A stretch of 64,000 nucleotides of DNA from an uncultured Dorea sp. (GTDB taxonomy: Bacteria; Bacillota; Clostridia; Lachnospirales; Lachnospiraceae): assembly GCA_910584575.1 (NCBI GenBank), contig CAJUBG010000002.1, positions 1 to 64,000 on the forward strand, given 5' to 3'. Shown here in pieces: positions 60,716 to 64,000 of the stretch (positions are counted from its first letter, which is position 1; every line of letters begins with the position of its first letter). The notes beneath the pieces were generated by a model. That model did no database searches. It had not been told where the DNA came from and saw only the letters and a program-made list of their open reading frames with translations. Position numbers and translations under genes: made by a program.

Positions 60716-62461
60716 ATGAACAAGCAGGATTATGATATTATGAACGCTATTATAAAAAGTCCGTATTTAAATCAAAGAGACCTTGCGAATCGCTCTGGTT
60801 ATTCTGTGGGGAAGGTAAATAGTTCTTTAAAAGTATTACTGAGTCATCAATATATAGATGAAGATATACATCTGACGGCAAATGCATGGAAAGAATTGGG
60901 AGAAAAGAAACCAAAGAATGCAGTAATACTTGCAGCAGGGTATGGGATGCGTATGATCCCAATTAATGTAGAAGTGCCAAAGGGGCTTCTTGAAGTGCAA
61001 GGAGAGCCGCTGATTGAGCGAGTAATATGCCAATTACATGAAGCAGATGTGAAAGAGATTTACATTGTAGTTGGCTTTATGAAAGAACAGTATGAATATT
61101 TGATTGATAAATATGATGTAAAGCTGGTGTTTAACCGTGAGTATTCTACAAAGAATAATCTGTATTCTCTACGATGTGTTGCCGATAAAATTGGAAATAC
61201 TTATATTGTTCCATGCGATATCTGGTGTAAGGATAATCCGTTTTCCCAACATGAATGGTATTCTTGGTATATGGTGACAGAGCAGGAGTCAGAAGAAAGC
61301 ACGGTCAGGGTCAGCCGAAAAAAAGAACTGGTGAATATTAGAAAAGATGAGACTGGTAATGCCATGATAGGGATTTCATATCTTATTGCAGAAGATGCCT
61401 ATGTGCTCAGAAAAACGATAAAGGAATATACCTCAAGGAAAGAATATAACCATGCTTTTTGGGAACAAGCGCTTTTTAATGAAAAGGGAGTGGCAGTTGG
61501 GGCAAAGATGGTTGAGAGTACAAATGTATATGAGATTAACACTTATGAGCAGTTAAGAGAATTAGACGACGGCTCTGATCAATTAAAATCGCATGTACTT
61601 CAATTTATAGCAGACATTCTGAAGTGTCCTTTAGATGAGATAGAGAATATCAGGGCGTTGAAGAAGGGGATGACGAATCGGTCGTTTGGATTTGAAGTCA
61701 GAGGACAACAGTATATTATGAGAATACCCGGAGAAGGCACAGATAAGATGATTAACCGGAAAAATGAATGGCTAGTATATAAGTGTCTGGAAGGAAGAAA
61801 GATTACGGATCCTGTGGTATACATTTCGCCGGATAACGGCTACAAGATTACCAAATTTATTTCAAATGTCAGAATTTGTGATAGTAATAATCCTGAAGAC
61901 GTTGCAAAATGCATGTGTTATCTGAAAAGGTTTCACGATTTGAATATTCATGTAGATCATTCATTTGATCTTTATGAAAGGTTAGAATATTATGAAAAAC
62001 TACGGGGAAATGTACCTTCGATGTATCGTGATTATGCCTATACAAAAGAAAAGATGTATAAGTTAAAAAAATTTATTGATGAACAGCCAAAACAGATTTC
62101 GCTAACTCATATCGATGCGGTATGTGATAATTTTTTGATTACGGATGAAAAAATTTATCTTATCGACTGGGAATATGCAGGTATGCAGGATGTACATGTT
62201 GATATTGCCATGTTTGCAGTATATTCTATGTATGGGCGAGAGAAAGTTGATGAATTGATTGTACATTATTTTCAGGGAGAGCCTGACTATGATGTTAAGA
62301 CCAAAATTTACTGTTATATTGCAATTTGTGGTTTTGTGTGGAGTAACTGGTGTGAATATAAGAGAATTTGTGGAGTGGAATTTGGAGAATATTCGTTAAG
62401 ACAGTATAGATTTGCGAAGGAGTATTATGCAATAGCGAAAGAGAGAATTGGTCATGAGTGA
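60716..62461 (+). CDS. Fusion: winged helix + LicC-type cytidylyltransferase + LicA-type choline kinase
   Basis: The 581-residue protein has three parts. Residues 1-60 are a winged helix (DLANRSGYSVGKVNSSL). Residues 65-300 are an NTP-transferase domain (AVILAAGYGMRMIP; VPKGLLEVQGEPLIE) like pneumococcal LicC, which makes CDP-choline. Residues 315-580 are a LicA-type kinase with THIDAVCDNFLI and LIDWEYAGMQD, matching the catalytic and metal motifs of choline kinase. It should phosphorylate choline and activate it with CTP. AAAGGA precedes ATG 60716. The next gene, another LicC, overlaps its end. The substrate could be a different amino alcohol. Confidence 0.86.
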   Translation: MNKQDYDIMNAIIKSPYLNQRDLANRSGYSVGKVNSSLKVLLSHQYIDEDIHLTANAWKELGEKKPKNAVILAAGYGMRMIPINVEVPKGLLEVQGEPLIERVICQLHEADVKEIYIVVGFMKEQYEYLIDKYDVKLVFNREYSTKNNLYSLRCVADKIGNTYIVPCDIWCKDNPFSQHEWYSWYMVTEQESEESTVRVSRKKELVNIRKDETGNAMIGISYLIAEDAYVLRKTIKEYTSRKEYNHAFWEQALFNEKGVAVGAKMVESTNVYEINTYEQLRELDDGSDQLKSHVLQFIADILKCPLDEIENIRALKKGMTNRSFGFEVRGQQYIMRIPGEGTDKMINRKNEWLVYKCLEGRKITDPVVYISPDNGYKITKFISNVRICDSNNPEDVAKCMCYLKRFHDLNIHVDHSFDLYERLEYYEKLRGNVPSMYRDYAYTKEKMYKLKKFIDEQPKQISLTHIDAVCDNFLITDEKIYLIDWEYAGMQDVHVDIAMFAVYSMYGREKVDELIVHYFQGEPDYDVKTKIYCYIAICGFVWSNWCEYKRICGVEFGEYSLRQYRFAKEYYAIAKERIGHE

Positions 62462-63320
62462 AAGAAATGCAATCATAATGGCGGCAGGAATGTCTACCAG
62501 GTTTGTACCACTATCTGTTGAAATGCCAAAAGCTCTTCTTAGAGTAAAGGGAGAGGTGTTGATTGAGCGACAGATTGAACAGTTAAAGGATGCAGGGATT
62601 AGCGAGATAGTAGTGGTTACGGGGTATTTGAAAAAGCAGTTCGATTATTTGAGTAAGCGATATGGAATTACGCTTATTGAGAATCCAGTTTATCAGGTCA
62701 GGAATAATCATTCTACATTATTTGCAGCAAAAAATTATCTGAGGGATACATTTATCTGCAGCGGAGACAATTATTTTACGGAGAATGTATTTGTGGAAAA
62801 AAGCAGCCTTGCTTATTATGCTACAGTTTATGAGGACGGAGATACGGATGAATGGTGTCTGAGGACGGATGAAAAAGGAAAGATACAGGATGTTGTAATC
62901 GGCGGAAAGGATTCCTGGGTTATGAAAGGGCATGCATATTTTACTACAGAATTCTCAGAAAAGTTTATTCCTTATCTAGAAAAAGCGTATTCGGATCCGG
63001 GTTGTGCGAATCAATTCTGGGAAGAAATTTATATGGAGCATATCTATGAATTGGAATTGTATGTCCGCAAATATGAGAACGGAATCATCGAAGAATTCGA
63101 TAGTATTGAGGAGTTGAGGGAATTTGATGAGATATATAAAGACCAGAGCGGAAGCAAAATATTACGGCATATAAGTGAGATGTTGGAATATAAAGAAAGT
63201 GAGTTCAAAGAAATTATACCAGTGAAAGAACAGGGCAAGGTGACGGGGTTCTCCTTCCGATGTAGGAGACACTGTTATATTTATCACTTTGAAACGGGAT
63301 TATTAAAAATAGAGGGATAA
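62454..63320 (+). CDS. Second LicC-like cytidylyltransferase with kinase-domain stub
   Basis: The 288-residue protein has a LicC-type nucleotidyltransferase domain (residues 1-225; AIIMAAGMSTRF, MPKALLRVKGE, ICSGDNYF for metal binding). It follows pneumococcal LicC closely along its length. The last 55 residues (SKILRHISEMLEY onward) match the first strands of the LicA domain of its neighbour and then stop, so a fused kinase seems to have been lost. ATG 62454 overlaps the previous stop. The BCCT transporter gene begins four bases later. Confidence 0.87.
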   Translation: MSERNAIIMAAGMSTRFVPLSVEMPKALLRVKGEVLIERQIEQLKDAGISEIVVVTGYLKKQFDYLSKRYGITLIENPVYQVRNNHSTLFAAKNYLRDTFICSGDNYFTENVFVEKSSLAYYATVYEDGDTDEWCLRTDEKGKIQDVVIGGKDSWVMKGHAYFTTEFSEKFIPYLEKAYSDPGCANQFWEEIYMEHIYELELYVRKYENGIIEEFDSIEELREFDEIYKDQSGSKILRHISEMLEYKESEFKEIIPVKEQGKVTGFSFRCRRHCYIYHFETGLLKIEG

Positions 63321-63324
63321 GATA

Positions 63325-64000
63325 ATGGAAGAAAAAAATAAATTATTAAAACGGTTAGATTTGTCAACAATGATTGTACCTTTAGTTATGATTGTATTTT
63401 TATGTATTGTGTTTATGGCTATGCCTGAGCAATCGCAAAGTGTTTTGACGAGCATACGATTTTTTTTGGGAGATGACATGGGAATCTATTATGTATTCCT
63501 TGGTGTTGGGGCTGTAGTATGCTCGCTCTTTATGGCATTCTCGAAGTATGGAGAAATAAGGCTGGGAAACCAGGAAAAGCCACAGTATAGCACATTTAAA
63601 TGGGGGACAATGATATTTACTTCAACGATGGCGGCAGACATTTTGTTCTATTCTCTATGTGAGTGGGCGCTGTATGGAAATGATCCGCATATTCTGGCTT
63701 TAGGTGGTATGCAAAAATGGGCTCCTACATATACGCTGTTCCATTGGGGACCGATTGCATGGAGTTTTTATATTGTTCTGGCAGTTGCGTTTGGGTTTAT
63801 GATTCATGTAAGGGGTAGAGAGAAGCAGAAATTTTCAGAAGCATGCAGGCCATTATTAGGTAGCAGGGTGGATGGAGTATTGGGGAGAGTCATTGATCTC
63901 CTGGCTGTGATTGCATTGTTGGCAGGGACAGCTACCACATTTTCATTGGCTACCCCGTTATTGGCTGAGGCTTTGGGAAATGTATTCGGAATTCCTTCAG
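63325..64000 (+). CDS. BCCT-family choline/betaine transporter (partial, cut by window end)
   Basis: The 225 visible residues show a start (MEEKNKLLKRLD), the first membrane segments and family motifs: KWGTMIFTSTMAADILFYSLCEW in pieces, and TLFHWGPIAWSFYI, as in BetT/OpuD-like carriers of choline, betaine and carnitine. It should bring choline into the cell for the kinase-cytidylyltransferase enzymes encoded upstream. It starts four bases after the LicC-like gene in the same operon. The 3' part and the rest of the operon lie beyond the window. Confidence 0.9.
   Translation, partial: MEEKNKLLKRLDLSTMIVPLVMIVFLCIVFMAMPEQSQSVLTSIRFFLGDDMGIYYVFLGVGAVVCSLFMAFSKYGEIRLGNQEKPQYSTFKWGTMIFTSTMAADILFYSLCEWALYGNDPHILALGGMQKWAPTYTLFHWGPIAWSFYIVLAVAFGFMIHVRGREKQKFSEACRPLLGSRVDGVLGRVIDLLAVIALLAGTATTFSLATPLLAEALGNVFGIPS

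Overview
The window looks like a chromosomal segment of a Gram-positive gut-type Clostridia, most likely Lachnospiraceae (inference). The signs are mid-range GC, strong purine-rich ribosome binding sites (GGAGG), sigma-A type promoters (TTGACA/TATAAT), a CIRCE element before groESL, CodY, a YqeG phosphatase, DUF6106 and DUF5688 proteins, and neighbourhoods typical of that family. No rRNA, integrase, insertion sequence or CRISPR array was found; one tRNA gene is present.

Region 0.2-30 kb is mostly housekeeping. It holds a DUF4143 ATPase behind a large palindrome; an envelope trio (glycolipid glycosyltransferase, polysaccharide deacetylase, LPG-synthase-type membrane protein); comM-dprA-topA; codY; groES-groEL; several small proteins; guaB-galM; an amidase; a large Old Yellow Enzyme family reductase; an AroQ-AroK fusion with yqeG and efp; a DUF5688 protein; tRNA-Arg(CCG); argS with an alanyl-tRNA editing protein; htrA; and purC.

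Region 29.6-50.5 kb is a mosaic of accessory and signalling modules. It contains a Panacea/GNAT-like toxin-antitoxin candidate; a two-component system divergent from a CsbB/YfhO-type envelope glycosylation pair; a pseudouridine synthase and a TauE/SafE exporter; an ATPase plus TOPRIM-like pair resembling anti-phage systems; a second two-component system with an ABC transporter; and a two-gene cassette of a 1194-residue HEXXH protein and an FRG-domain protein, which I cannot assign to any described system.

Region 50.6-64 kb is about the cell surface. A nucleotidyltransferase-GtrA pair is followed by a VTC - DUF4956 - (two AT-rich glycosylation genes) - CotH cluster. It ends in a choline module: a secreted choline-binding NlpC/P60 protein divergent from a winged-helix/LicC/LicA fusion, a second LicC-like cytidylyltransferase carrying the stub of a kinase domain, and a BCCT transporter cut by the window edge. 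Read together, the last genes predict choline import, activation to CDP-choline, decoration of a surface polymer, and anchoring of a hydrolase to it. The transferase (LicD) is not in the window.

Most exciting items: the HEXXH + FRG cassette, the choline module with its fused architecture and back-to-back promoters, the ATPase/TOPRIM pair inside a promoter-flanking inverted repeat, and a DNA motif shared by the two separate two-component loci.
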